Assembly: GCA_026710795.1 (NCBI GenBank)
Contig: JAPOQK010000014.1
Coordinates: 1 to 63,543, forward strand
DNA from: Candidatus Poribacteria bacterium
GTDB taxonomy: Bacteria; Poribacteria; WGA-4E; WGA-3G
Reading direction: 5' to 3'
DNA length: 63,543 nucleotides
Shown here piece after piece: positions 36,283-45,828 of the stretch. Numbering within the stretch: the first letter of the stretch is position 1; every line of letters begins with the position of its first letter. The translations under genes and the position numbers were made by a program. Under the pieces are notes generated by a model. That model had not been told where the DNA came from, did not search any database, and worked only from the letters and a program-made list of their open reading frames with translations.

Positions 36283-37833
36283 TTAATCTAAATATAATTC
36301 CTCACCGTTTGCGGCAAAGATGCGGTAGTCTTCAAGATGCAGATCCGCGTCTGGTTCAAGCGTTAAGTCCAACTTCAACGATCTTTTGAGTTCACGAAAT
36401 TCGGAATACATCTGTGCGTTGAGATGGGAAACGATATGATCATTTGCAACAATACGAAGTTTGGATTGCCGTGTATGACGATGTGCCCTTTTTATTGCAC
36501 GGAACAAACCGATTACAACGGTTTCAATTGACAAAATTGTGCCATGTCCTTCACAATAAGGACACTGTTCTGTTAACAAAGTAGACAGACTTGCGCGCGT
36601 GCGTTGACGGGTCATTTCTACCAAACCTAAGTCTGAAAAATGAAGTATATTTGTACGCGCTTTATCTTTCCGTAGTGCCTCTTGAAGCATTTTGAAAACC
36701 TGTTTTCGATGTGAGGGTTCGTCCATATCAATAAAATCAACAACGATAATACCGCCTAAATCTCGCAATTGGATTTGACGGACGACTTCATCAACAGCCT
36801 CAAGATTTGCGCTTAAGATTGTGTTGTCTGGATCAGATTGCCCAACGAATTTTCCTGTATTGACATCAATTGAGACCATCGCTTCAGTCTGTTGGATAAT
36901 GATGTGTCCACCGCACTTAAGCCAGATTTTCTCGCTTAGTGCCTTTTGCAGCTCTTCATCCACACCATAAGCTGCAAAAAGTGTTTTGTCTTTGTCGTAA
37001 AAGGAAATTCGATCTTTTAGATTCGGCATTTCAGTGTTGACATAATCAACCATCTCGTTATATCCGGTATGTGAATCAATCAGAAGGTGTTTTACATCTT
37101 TGGTAAACATATCCCGCACGATCCGATTCGTGAAACTGACATCCCTACTCACTAAACTTGGTGCTTTTTTCTGTTTTACGCGCTGACGTGTTTGTTTCCA
37201 CTGATTGATTAATGAGCGAATTTCAGCGGAAAATTCCTCTTCGCTCAGCCCTTCTGCGGCAGTTCGAATAATGAATCCTCCTTCGACATCTTCTTTCAAG
37301 GTTTGTGCCAAGTTACGCAAACGGTCGCGCTCACTTTCAGATTCAATTCGTCTTGAAACCCCGATGGTGGACGAATTTGGTAGATAAACGACATAACGTC
37401 CTGGCAGTGTTATATTGCTGGTGACACGTGCCCCTTTACTACCAATCGGTTCTTTCCCAACTTGCACCAGCAGTTCTTGATTTTTTGAAATGAGGTCGGT
37501 AATGAGAAACGGAAATCCTCTTCCCCCGCGTGACCTATTTGGGGGTGTTGCCTGCATGTCTAAAGTCTGAAATCCTTCCTCTGATTTTCCGTTTTCAGAG
37601 TTATTGTTGTATTTAAGGTCTGATATATGTAGAAAAGCGTGCCGTTCCAATCCGATATCAACAAAAGCCACTTGCATACCCGGCAATACATTTTCAACTC
37701 GCCCTTTATATAGGTTGCCTAAAACTGGTTTCGTAGATTTCCGTTCAATGTGAATTTCATTAAGTACTCCTTTTTCAAGAACTGCACATCGCGTTTCATA
37801 CTCATCGTCAGAAATAAGTATCTCCTTTTCCAT
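36283..37833 (-). CDS. rng: Ribonuclease G/E family endoribonuclease
   Basis: 516 residues, the RNase G/CafA length, without the long C-terminal degradosome scaffold of RNase E. The S1 RNA-binding domain is at the N-terminus (GNLYKGRVENVLPGMQVAFVDIGLERHAFL, in two parts), followed by the RNase H-like/catalytic core with GGIIVVDFIDM and the metal-binding aspartates, and a zinc-link region with CPYCEGHG. It matures rRNA and starts mRNA decay. A strong AGGAGG lies 10 bases before the ATG. A small open frame overlaps its start. Confidence 0.92.
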   Translation of the reverse strand: MEKEILISDDEYETRCAVLEKGVLNEIHIERKSTKPVLGNLYKGRVENVLPGMQVAFVDIGLERHAFLHISDLKYNNNSENGKSEEGFQTLDMQATPPNRSRGGRGFPFLITDLISKNQELLVQVGKEPIGSKGARVTSNITLPGRYVVYLPNSSTIGVSRRIESESERDRLRNLAQTLKEDVEGGFIIRTAAEGLSEEEFSAEIRSLINQWKQTRQRVKQKKAPSLVSRDVSFTNRIVRDMFTKDVKHLLIDSHTGYNEMVDYVNTEMPNLKDRISFYDKDKTLFAAYGVDEELQKALSEKIWLKCGGHIIIQQTEAMVSIDVNTGKFVGQSDPDNTILSANLEAVDEVVRQIQLRDLGGIIVVDFIDMDEPSHRKQVFKMLQEALRKDKARTNILHFSDLGLVEMTRQRTRASLSTLLTEQCPYCEGHGTILSIETVVIGLFRAIKRAHRHTRQSKLRIVANDHIVSHLNAQMYSEFRELKRSLKLDLTLEPDADLHLEDYRIFAANGEELYLD

Positions 37834-37993
37834 TGTTAACGTTTCCTCCTATCATGCCTTTTAATTCAAAGGCATCTCGGTAAATGAATTCGGTCATATC
37901 AAAAAGCGGCAGTTCATTTAAAGAATGATGCATAGGATTCAATTTATGTGAGATTATGTAATGATGTTGAGTTGAATCCTCAATGATAAACAT
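37808..37993 (-). CDS. Possible small ORF overlapping the rng start
   Basis: About 61 codons with protein-like composition (FIIEDSTQHHYIISHKLNP, LPLFDMTEFIYRDAFELKG), ending 26 bases inside rng. No ribosome-binding site is visible before its ATG or an earlier TTG. It could couple translation to rng, or be the remains of a longer gene. Weakly supported. Confidence 0.25.
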   Translation of the reverse strand: MFIIEDSTQHHYIISHKLNPMHHSLNELPLFDMTEFIYRDAFELKGMIGGNVNNGKGDTYF

Positions 37994-38083
37994 AGCTAAA
38001 TGCAATTTAAGCGTAAAGTTATTTACCTTGGTCTTATACTACTAATAAGGTCAGTTCAGGTCAGGAACAATGTATTTGTATGA

Positions 38084-39658
38084 CTATCCGTTCCTCGGTG
38101 TTAGGGTGACTACAGGCGTTATTAGTTCTCCCATTGAAATACCGCCATGTTGGAACCCTCCCTGAAACTGCCGCTTGTATTTATAAAAGTCGTTTGGATA
38201 GACGAAGTAATAATCGTCTTTAGCGAGAATATAATCTTTGCTTGAGCTTTCAGCAGGTAGTTGGTATTCCTTAGGTTTTGGAATATACACAGCTTGGTTC
38301 TCATCGCAATTCAGATTATTCCCAATTTTAAAGCGGAGGCTTGTACTTGTTTCACGATTGCCATAAGCGCGTGTTGCTCTGTTACAGAACTCTGAACCGT
38401 GGTCTGTAGTAAGTACGACGTGAACACCTTGGTCAGCAATTAGTCGTAGTATATCAAACAGCGCAGAATGTGCAAACCAAGAACGAGCTAATGCTCTGAA
38501 AGCAGGTTCATCTGGTGCTAATTGTTGTAAAACTTCCGATTGTGAACGTTGATGTGTTAGGATGTCAATAAAGTTGACAACTAATGCCGACAAACCGACT
38601 CGCGAGGCTGCTGCGACGCGCTTTTTGTATTCAATTCCTCCGCGTAAATCAAATATCTTGAAATATTGGACTCCAGGTTTTATCCTGATGTTATTTCTTT
38701 TTAAGTATTCTTCAAGTAACTGTCGTTCAAACTGATTTGTGCTTGTGCCGTCATCCGATTTTTCCTGCCAGTATTGTGGATAGTCTTTTGCTATTTCTGC
38801 TGGAAACAATCCGCTAAATAGGGCATTCCGAGAGTACATCGTGGCACTTGGCAATATAGAAAAACTATAATTGCGATCAATAGAGAAATAAGGATGTAAG
38901 AGTGGTTCTATCGCCATCCAATGGTCAAGTCTGAAACAATCAACGACGATAAAGTAGATAGGAACTTTGTCTTGTAGTAACGGCATCACATACTGGTCTA
39001 ATATGTCAACCGACAATGTGGGTCTGTCTTGATCCCCATTTACCCAATCTTGGTAATTTGCTTCAACAAAGTCGGAGAATTCAGCATTACACTCTTTTTT
39101 CTGCTCTATATGCGTTTCTTCTAAGCCTTGTTTAGCCAATTGATCTGATAGTAGGTCCCATTCCAGCAATTTGACGTAAATATCAATCCAATCTTGCCAA
39201 CTTGGTTGTGATGCCTTGAGTGTGCTAATCGTATTAAAGTCATAAGTGTAACGCCCCGGTATTTGGGTTTCCACTATATTTTTTTGTTCAAGTACTCGTT
39301 TAAGTGTCGATGCGATTTGTGCCACTCCAATAGGTTTTACTAAAAAATCTGTCACCTGTTTTCCGAGTGCTACATCAACAAATTTGTCATCACTTGACTG
39401 TGTCACGAGGATTACGGGTACCTGTGCATCAATTGTTCTGATTATATCTAAGGTTTCCATGCCATCCTTACCCGGCATAACTTGATCAAGTAGGATTGCA
39501 TCATATTGGTTATTGTTCTGTTTAAGCAGCTCAATTCCATCTTCGCCATTTGTTGCTGCAGTAATATCATACCCGCGTGTTTCAAGGGAACGTCTGTGCG
39601 GCAGTAATGCCTCTACCTCATCGTCAATCCATAATATTTTATGTAATTTCTGTGACAT
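38084..39658 (-). CDS. PorX-like response regulator with PglZ domain
   Basis: 524 residues. Residues 1-125 are a receiver domain (KILWIDDEVEALLPHR; phosphoacceptor Asp58 in LLDQVMPGKDG; Thr86; Lys108). From about 210 to the end is a PglZ/alkaline-phosphatase-fold domain: YFIVVDCFRLDH with metal aspartates, PSATMYSRNALFSG with the nucleophile Thr, and VVLTTDHGSEF with Asp-His ligands. This architecture and length match PorX, the regulator of type IX secretion in Porphyromonas. The start has GAGG 8 bases upstream; the frame extends 12 codons into the kinase gene. It follows the kinase by 20 bases and is co-transcribed with it. Confidence 0.88.
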   Translation of the reverse strand: MSQKLHKILWIDDEVEALLPHRRSLETRGYDITAATNGEDGIELLKQNNNQYDAILLDQVMPGKDGMETLDIIRTIDAQVPVILVTQSSDDKFVDVALGKQVTDFLVKPIGVAQIASTLKRVLEQKNIVETQIPGRYTYDFNTISTLKASQPSWQDWIDIYVKLLEWDLLSDQLAKQGLEETHIEQKKECNAEFSDFVEANYQDWVNGDQDRPTLSVDILDQYVMPLLQDKVPIYFIVVDCFRLDHWMAIEPLLHPYFSIDRNYSFSILPSATMYSRNALFSGLFPAEIAKDYPQYWQEKSDDGTSTNQFERQLLEEYLKRNNIRIKPGVQYFKIFDLRGGIEYKKRVAAASRVGLSALVVNFIDILTHQRSQSEVLQQLAPDEPAFRALARSWFAHSALFDILRLIADQGVHVVLTTDHGSEFCNRATRAYGNRETSTSLRFKIGNNLNCDENQAVYIPKPKEYQLPAESSSKDYILAKDDYYFVYPNDFYKYKRQFQGGFQHGGISMGELITPVVTLTPRNG

Positions 39659-39678
39659 ATCTATATCCTCAAAACCCG

Positions 39679-41187
39679 CTAAGAAAGATTGCACGGTAAA
39701 CGGATTTCAAATGTTGTCCCATCTGGACTGCTGTTAATCAATCGTATGTTCCCCTGATGATATTCCCTAATAATTCTTTGAACTATTGTCAACCCAAGTC
39801 CCCAACCGTGCATTTTTGTTGTCATTCCCGGTTCAAAGATTCTGCGTTGATTTTCCTTTGGAATTCCGCTGCCGTTGTCGGAATATCGGATGATAACTTG
39901 TTTCTGGCGTTCATCATAAAGAGGTTCAATTTCTATATGTCCATTCACTTTTTGCATTGCATCAATTGAATTGCGAATCAGGTTCTCAAAAACCCATTGT
40001 AACAGCAGTAAATTCGCTGAAATCTCGGGGACATCATGCGGTGTAATGTTTATATCAATGTTCCGGCTAATTTGTGGTAGTCGCTTTTCAAAATATGCAA
40101 GTACCTCTTCAAGTACCTCTTTGAGGTTAACATTAGTTTTGGTTGGTTCTGTGCCAATCATTCCGAACCGAGTAGTCGTTTTTTGTAATCGTTCAAGGTC
40201 ACTTTGCATGTTTGTAGAGAGTTCAGCAACCACTTCATCCCCAGTTTCTTGACTCCGTTCATCCAACATCTCTGCCCATGCAAGCAATGCAGATATAGGA
40301 GTACCGAGTTGATGTGCAGTCTCTTTTGCTAAGCCACCCCAAATCGCTGCGTGTTCATAAGATTTTATTCGCTGATATACAAGGATAGCCCCAAACGCGA
40401 AGAGCGGTAGAACAATTGACAATACAATTGGAGTGACTAACAAACCGTAAAACGATTTTATTTCGTAATAGAAATAACCCTCCTGCCAATCTGGTGTTGT
40501 TTGAATCCTTGCAAAAGCGGGAGTATTATGAACGAAGGTTTTTGCACGTTCTTTTTCCTCTGGTGTTGCATTCTCGGCAGTAATGACATCCTTCCACATC
40601 TGCCATTTTTGCGGTGTTTTTTCGGTATCAGTTATCGCGAAGGGGAGGTGTGCCATCTCACTGGGGTCAGCATCTCCGTAAAAGAAATAACCTGTAATCA
40701 ATCTATCTTCTTTGAGGAACGGAATTTTCCGTGGCAGATTCTTGTTTTTCATCCGTTCCAACGTCGTAGTTAACAGTTTTTTCTCATCTACTGTTAACGA
40801 AACATTTTCACTATCGTTGACTTTCTTATCCAGTTCTGTGTTAATCCCCTGAGAAATTAACTCTTTTCCCTCGGCATCAGTTATGATAAAGGAAAACCTT
40901 CGAGACCTATTCTCAGCATAAAGTTCTTGCTTCATGACTTTAAGTAATCGTTCTTGCAATTTACGGTCTTGAATGCTCGGTAACTCGGCGGCAAGATTTA
41001 CGAAAATTTCTATTTGTGATTCAATGTCTTTATTTAACTGATCAATTTGGCGCGTATAATATGCAAACACGAGAACCAATATACATACGCCAACACCGAA
41101 ATATATGAGCATTAAACGACCAGTTGGATAAGTAGAAGTAATACTACGTTTCCATCTTGACATAACGTCCCCGGGCAAATTTTTCAT
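39679..41187 (-). CDS. Sensor histidine kinase partner of the PorX-like regulator
   Basis: 502 residues. Two membrane helices (about 26-45 and 247-271) enclose a ~200-residue periplasmic sensor region, PAS/CHASE-like but unassigned. The transmitter has an H-box KETAHQLGTPISALL (His292), the N-box FENLIRNSIDAM, and G-boxes YSDNGSGIPKENQ and GWGLGLTIVQRI. The AHQLGTP H-box is the variant found in Bacteroidetes kinases linked to PorX. An ATG eight codons further in, behind GGGGA, may be the true start. First gene of the kinase-regulator pair. Confidence 0.85.
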   Translation of the reverse strand: MKNLPGDVMSRWKRSITSTYPTGRLMLIYFGVGVCILVLVFAYYTRQIDQLNKDIESQIEIFVNLAAELPSIQDRKLQERLLKVMKQELYAENRSRRFSFIITDAEGKELISQGINTELDKKVNDSENVSLTVDEKKLLTTTLERMKNKNLPRKIPFLKEDRLITGYFFYGDADPSEMAHLPFAITDTEKTPQKWQMWKDVITAENATPEEKERAKTFVHNTPAFARIQTTPDWQEGYFYYEIKSFYGLLVTPIVLSIVLPLFAFGAILVYQRIKSYEHAAIWGGLAKETAHQLGTPISALLAWAEMLDERSQETGDEVVAELSTNMQSDLERLQKTTTRFGMIGTEPTKTNVNLKEVLEEVLAYFEKRLPQISRNIDINITPHDVPEISANLLLLQWVFENLIRNSIDAMQKVNGHIEIEPLYDERQKQVIIRYSDNGSGIPKENQRRIFEPGMTTKMHGWGLGLTIVQRIIREYHQGNIRLINSSPDGTTFEIRLPCNLS

Positions 41188-41320
41188 ACTTCAACATATC
41201 GGTACATTAATATTATATCTTAAATGAAATGATATTTCAAGTAAGTTCTGGATTTGGGATATGTAAAGGTATGTACTACAAGAAGCGATAGTAATTATTC
41301 TATATAAACTTTATACATAG

Positions 41321-41363
41321 AAAAAGCGATTACTTGTCTGAAATAGTTAGGACAAGTAATCGC
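41321..41363 (-). terminator. Terminator of the nitrite/sulfite reductase gene
   Basis: A perfect 13-bp inverted repeat (GCGATTACTTGTC and its complement) with a 12-base loop, followed on the minus strand by TTTTTC. Confidence 0.8.
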
Positions 41364-41416
41364 CAAGTCTGTGTTCTTAGAATATTATGAGTAATCTATA
41401 GGTGTTCTGGTAAACC

Positions 41417-43861
41417 CTATTCACCTTTCTTGATTGTCAATCGGTAATGTTTTCCAATTTTCTTGGTATCAAGAATGTCATGTCCATCGTTTGTCAGGCT
41501 CTTTGGAACGTTTTCAAACGGTTCACCATCGTCAATGGTAATCTCTAAAAGTTGTCCGACATCCATTGTTTCTAACCTAACTTTTGCTTGGACGTAGTTG
41601 AATGGGCATGCGACACCTTTCAGGTCAAGGCTATCTGTGATTTCCTCTACAGGTTTTTTCTCTTTGACAACCTTTGGCTTCGGTGCAGGACGCGATTTGC
41701 GTGTCTTACGTTTACTTGCTTCCTCTTCCTCCTGTTTAATACGCATACGTCCGTAAAGGTGATGCGATTCTTCAACAAAGAGGGTAGCTTCTTCGACGCG
41801 CCGGTGTGTCAATTCTTGGTCAAAAGTAGAAATGTCTTCTTCTGTTGCCTTAAACAGATGTGCCCCGTATCCTGCGAAAAAGTTGCCAGTATCAAAGAAG
41901 TGTTTTCGGAATTCACTGATTGTTGTGTCGTTGTCAATGTATTGCAAGCCTACTGTCGTCAACAATCCATCTGCGGCTTTAATCATTGCATTGAAAGCCA
42001 ATTCTGCGGAATCCTGATATTCACCCTTCTCCAAGTTTAAACCGGATTCGTAGATGAGCCGATCTGCTTCTTCCAACTTCATGGAGACAAGTGCTACGAC
42101 CTCTCCTGCACATTCACCGACACCTGTTTTGAGTTCGTAATCTTTCGTGTCACCTGTGTCTATATAAAATTCTGGTGCTTCCTCGTAAGAAGGAATCTTG
42201 TCGTACTTGGACAAAATCGTTTTAATTTCCGCTTTGCCGAGTCGCGCAACGTAATCAGTGAAGGTTTCCTCATCGTTTCGTTCTTGGTTGTACCTACCGG
42301 TTAACTCTTCAATGAATGTCGGGATGTACTTTCCGTGGATTTTACCTGTGGCAAGTCCGTAAGCACTCGCGTTTTCAACCATATGTCCACCGAGTAGCAC
42401 TTGATAGAATGGTGCACTATGTCCACCAACTCGTTTGGTACCGCCGAAGAAGCCAATGTTAGCGATGTGGTGTTGTCCGCATGAGTTTGGACAACCGCTA
42501 ATCTTGATTCGAAAGTCTTCGATATCATTCTGTATTCCATTTTCGAGAAAATGACTTCGTAGATGTGCTGCCAAACCACGAGAAGAAGATACACCGAGTT
42601 TGCATGAATCAGTTCCAGGACAAGCCACAATATCTACTAAGGATTCTGCTCCAGGTTCTCCTAAACCGATAGCCTTCAATTCCTTATATAATGCGGGTAG
42701 ATCCGTCATCGTTACCCAGCGGAGCACTATATTTTGTTCCACTGTGGCACGTATAGTGTCTTTCACATATTTTCGGGAGATGTCAGCCAAGGCACGGGTT
42801 TGGTCGGAAGTTATATCTCCGAGTGGCAGTGTGATCGTCACAAAAGCATAACCAGGTTGTTTCTGTAAACGAATATTAGATTGATACCACTCTTCAAATC
42901 CTTCAGGTTTTGAAGCACCGTTAAGTTGTGTAGGTTCTTTGAGAGGACTTTCATCGTAAGCATCCAGATTATCAAGATAATCTGTCCATACTGGGTCGTG
43001 TCGTAATGTTTCCCGATCTTCATATACCAACCTACGGAATTCTTCAATGCCGTATTTAGCAATTACAAACTTCAAACGAGCTTTGTTCCGATTTCGACGT
43101 TCGCCTAAACGGGTAAAGACTCTGCAAATTGACTGAGAAACCGGTAAGAGTTCTTCTGCGGGTAAAAATTCATCTAAAACCTTTGCCTGATGTGGTACTG
43201 CACCGAGTCCACCACCGACATAAAACTTGAAACCCTTCTTGATTTCACCGTCGACCTCTTTGACAGCAGCCACTGCACCAATATCGTGCATGTTTGCTAA
43301 TCCACATGCGTGTTCTTCGCATCCGGAAAAGGCGATTTTAAATTTTCGTCCAAAATCCTGTGCATCGGGGTGTCCTAAGAGGAATGCAGACAACGCCTTA
43401 GAATAGGGTGTAACATCAAATGTCTCATCTTGACACACACCGCTTATGGGACAGGCGGTGACATTCCGAACAACATTACCACATGCCTCTTTTGTGGTAA
43501 TATCAACACTTGCGAGACGGCGCATTAACTCTGGTGTGTTGTTGATGTCTACATAATGGTACTGCACATCTTGCCGTGTCGTGATGTGGATGATATTGTC
43601 TGAAAATTCCTCAGCTACATCTGCTAACATTTCAAGTTGCGCTGCAGTGAGACCACCAAAGGGTATTTTGACACGGATCATCTGCGATCTATCATCACGT
43701 TGTCCGTAAACACCATGGCGGAGTCTGAATTCGGTAAATAGGGATTCTTCAACTTGACCGTCTTGTACCCGACCGAGCTGTATCTCATAAATTTCGATTT
43801 CGCGGGCAACATCAACAGGAATAGCTGATGCATCATAAGCTCCCGCGTATTCAATAGCCAT
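41417..43861 (-). CDS. Nitrite/sulfite reductase fused to a TusA-like domain
   Basis: 814 residues. About 20-560 are a duplicated siroheme-dependent nitrite/sulfite reductase (ferrodoxin-like halves, NVTACPISGVCQDETFDVTPY), with cluster ligands Cys414 and Cys420 (ACPGTDSCKLG) and Cys457 and Cys461 (SGCPNSCGQHH). A helical region of about 120 residues follows, then a Lys/Arg/Pro-rich linker, then a TusA/SirA-like domain from about 744 (LDLKGVACPFNYVQAK, Cys752). It would reduce sulfite to sulfide or nitrite to ammonium in the cytoplasm; the attached TusA cysteine points to sulfur transfer. AAGGAG precedes the ATG. It stands alone with its own terminator. Confidence 0.88.
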   Translation of the reverse strand: MAIEYAGAYDASAIPVDVAREIEIYEIQLGRVQDGQVEESLFTEFRLRHGVYGQRDDRSQMIRVKIPFGGLTAAQLEMLADVAEEFSDNIIHITTRQDVQYHYVDINNTPELMRRLASVDITTKEACGNVVRNVTACPISGVCQDETFDVTPYSKALSAFLLGHPDAQDFGRKFKIAFSGCEEHACGLANMHDIGAVAAVKEVDGEIKKGFKFYVGGGLGAVPHQAKVLDEFLPAEELLPVSQSICRVFTRLGERRNRNKARLKFVIAKYGIEEFRRLVYEDRETLRHDPVWTDYLDNLDAYDESPLKEPTQLNGASKPEGFEEWYQSNIRLQKQPGYAFVTITLPLGDITSDQTRALADISRKYVKDTIRATVEQNIVLRWVTMTDLPALYKELKAIGLGEPGAESLVDIVACPGTDSCKLGVSSSRGLAAHLRSHFLENGIQNDIEDFRIKISGCPNSCGQHHIANIGFFGGTKRVGGHSAPFYQVLLGGHMVENASAYGLATGKIHGKYIPTFIEELTGRYNQERNDEETFTDYVARLGKAEIKTILSKYDKIPSYEEAPEFYIDTGDTKDYELKTGVGECAGEVVALVSMKLEEADRLIYESGLNLEKGEYQDSAELAFNAMIKAADGLLTTVGLQYIDNDTTISEFRKHFFDTGNFFAGYGAHLFKATEEDISTFDQELTHRRVEEATLFVEESHHLYGRMRIKQEEEEASKRKTRKSRPAPKPKVVKEKKPVEEITDSLDLKGVACPFNYVQAKVRLETMDVGQLLEITIDDGEPFENVPKSLTNDGHDILDTKKIGKHYRLTIKKGE

Positions 43862-44037
43862 TCTATACTCCTTGAAACCTCATATATGTAGGGTGGGTTA
43901 ATTTATCTCCGATTACTTTCTGTTTATGCACAGTTTGTAAGTGAATAAAAATGCTAAGTATCATTATGATAGGAAATACCTTATTAAGTATTATAGTATA
44001 CATCAAAAAATAATTTAAATCAAAAGAAATATATATT

Positions 44038-45132
44038 TTATTCTTTGGGTGCATCTCCCCAGTCAGGAATTTGGAGCAATTCACCATCATTAAGAGCCGA
44101 TTCATGCGCGACAATTCCGGGTGCACAATATCGGACTGCTTCCCAAACGTTGATACGCGGTAAACGTTGACGATTGACTGAATCTACGAATTCATGCACA
44201 AGATAAGCGTGTGAACCACCGTGTCCACCTAAATTATCCTTAAGTTCTTCTGGTAGGAATTCGTGCATTTGTTCGGTTTGGACAGGCTGTGAACCTTGCT
44301 TATCTGCCCACACCTTTCCTGCAAGACTCTGTTCATAACTTCCTTCCGTGCCATAGATTCCGCTTACGCGTTCACTTCCTGGATGACCAATTCGTCTGAA
44401 CTCACAGATTTGCATTGTGGCACCGTTGTTCATCGTGAAAAGACCGACTTCATTGGAAAACGGGTTTTTATAGATTGTGTCTAACCGAAACCAATCATCG
44501 TTAGGATAGATATATCCTTGTGCGGAAACCGACGTGGCGTGGGCATTCATCACAGAGATTGGGAAACAGGTTGAGTGTGTTGGATAATACATTGGAATGA
44601 AACCGGTTTTATCCCGACCGAACTGATCACCCCAACGGTTTTTTAGCACATTATATAGTCCATGATCCATGTCGTGGAAGTATTCGGCGCGACAGTGGAC
44701 GAATTCACCAAATGCCCCTTCTGCTGCTTTTTGTCGGCAAAATGCGGTTTCTGGACGAAAATAACTTGTCTCACCGTTCATGTAGATCATTCCCGTCCGT
44801 TCAACTGTTCTTATCAACTGTTCACATTCGTCCAGTGAAATAGCAGCGGGGACAGCAGTGTAGACATGTTTTCCAGCTTCCATTGCCTGAATAGCTTGCT
44901 GTGCGTGCATCCAATGCTGCGTTATGATAACAAGTGCATCCAAATCGGATTTACAGATGTCATCAAGGCTTGTGTATGTTTCGGATATCTCAAAATCTTT
45001 TGCCCATTTTGACAAACGGTCTTCATGTAAATCGCATAAGGCAAGCCGATGTACATCCGGATGTGCTTTATAGGATTGGATAAATGAGGGACCGAACATC
45101 CCTAAACCTACCATCCCAATACTTATACTCAT
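44038..45132 (-). CDS. Gfo/Idh/MocA family protein lacking the EKP lysine
   Basis: 364 residues with a Rossmann start IGMVGLGMFGPSFIQSY, full length and with the C-terminal Gfo/Idh/MocA substrate domain (GGHGGSHAYLVHEFVDSV, GIYGTEGSYEQ). Where the family normally has GKHVxCEKP it reads GKHVYTAVPAAISL (residues 88-100), so the active-site Lys is absent. It may bind or act on a sugar or cyclitol by another mechanism, or have lost activity. A strong AAGGAG lies before the ATG. Upstream of it is the repeat region and downstream the reductase gene, 176 bases away. Confidence 0.82.
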   Translation of the reverse strand: MSISIGMVGLGMFGPSFIQSYKAHPDVHRLALCDLHEDRLSKWAKDFEISETYTSLDDICKSDLDALVIITQHWMHAQQAIQAMEAGKHVYTAVPAAISLDECEQLIRTVERTGMIYMNGETSYFRPETAFCRQKAAEGAFGEFVHCRAEYFHDMDHGLYNVLKNRWGDQFGRDKTGFIPMYYPTHSTCFPISVMNAHATSVSAQGYIYPNDDWFRLDTIYKNPFSNEVGLFTMNNGATMQICEFRRIGHPGSERVSGIYGTEGSYEQSLAGKVWADKQGSQPVQTEQMHEFLPEELKDNLGGHGGSHAYLVHEFVDSVNRQRLPRINVWEAVRYCAPGIVAHESALNDGELLQIPDWGDAPKE

Positions 45133-45339
45133 TCGACTGCTCCTTTATGATGAGGTGTGTGGTCTAAATGAATGCACAATAGCAGGTATCGGAGTTGCAG
45201 TCAAGAATACTGTTGGAAATGGGTGTGTAAAGTTTTTTGCATAAAAAAGAAATGGAAACATCAGGCACAAGACTTTGGACATCATATTTGACTGTGAATT
45301 GTTTGTGTTTATCTTGTAATTTCATTGGATTTTTCTCCG

Positions 45340-45775
45340 TATAAAAAGGTTACCGTTTTGTGTCTAATTTCTGCATAACGGTAACTTTTGGTATTTTTCA
45401 CTGGTTTTAGTTCCTGTCTGGGTTTATGGGTTGTTTTCATCGGTTTTTTTGAATATAAAAAAAAGAAAAACGGTAACCTTTGTTCTGCTTGATTTATGTC
45501 TATTTTATGTCTATTTTTGAATTGTCTAATATTCTGTCGGAGGTCGCTTTGCTCGCTCCGACCTACGAATACGGTTATGTTGGATATGTATGTGGTTGTG
45601 TTTTTCATAGTGATAGTATTATAACACGTGTTGTTGAGGGTTGAAAGGGGTTGTGGATTTTGGAACAATATATATCCAATATGTTTTATGTAGTTTTCAG
45701 TTTTCAGTTTTTTGTCAACATCGAGAAAATAAGCATGCCAGCATGAAAGCTGGTTTAGTTGAATGCAAAAATATT
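45340..45775 (+). repeat. Dispersed repeat family, copy C
   Basis: Matches copy A and, in reverse, copy B. GTTACCGTT (near 45350) and AACGGTAAC (near 45375 and 45471) flank the left part, then the 31-bp REP palindrome, 'catagtgatagtattataac', and 'ttttcagttttttgtc' at 45705-45720. The last part, with a CCAGCatgaaaGCTGG hairpin, matches copy A beyond its hairpin insertion. The 208 bases between the Gfo/Idh gene and this repeat contain nothing recognisable, and frames crossing the repeat are not genes. Confidence 0.7.
45536..45566 (+). repeat. 31-bp REP-like palindrome
   Basis: Same 31 bases as at 135-165 and 252-282. Copy B lacks it at the matching point, so it appears to be a separate unit nested in the larger repeat. 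Confidence 0.75.
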
Positions 45776-45799
45776 TACACACCCTAATTTTTTGAGGAC

Positions 45800-45828
45800 T
45801 TGCCAATGTCAATAAACAATGCTATAAT
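45800..45828 (+). promoter_or_regulatory. Promoter of thiD
   Basis: TTGCCA (45800-45805) and TATAAT (45823-45828) are 17 bases apart; TGC before the -10 resembles an extended -10. Leader about 45 bases, too short for a TPP riboswitch. Confidence 0.55.

Noticed and set aside
43863..44126. 87-codon frame after the Gfo/Idh gene on the minus strand
   Set aside because: Shifted shadow of the Gfo/Idh end with AT-rich, Ile/Phe-heavy intergenic codons and no start site.
45309..45812. 167-codon frame across the repeat on the minus strand
   Set aside because: It runs through non-coding repeat blocks that, in the other copies, are broken by stops and the REP unit.
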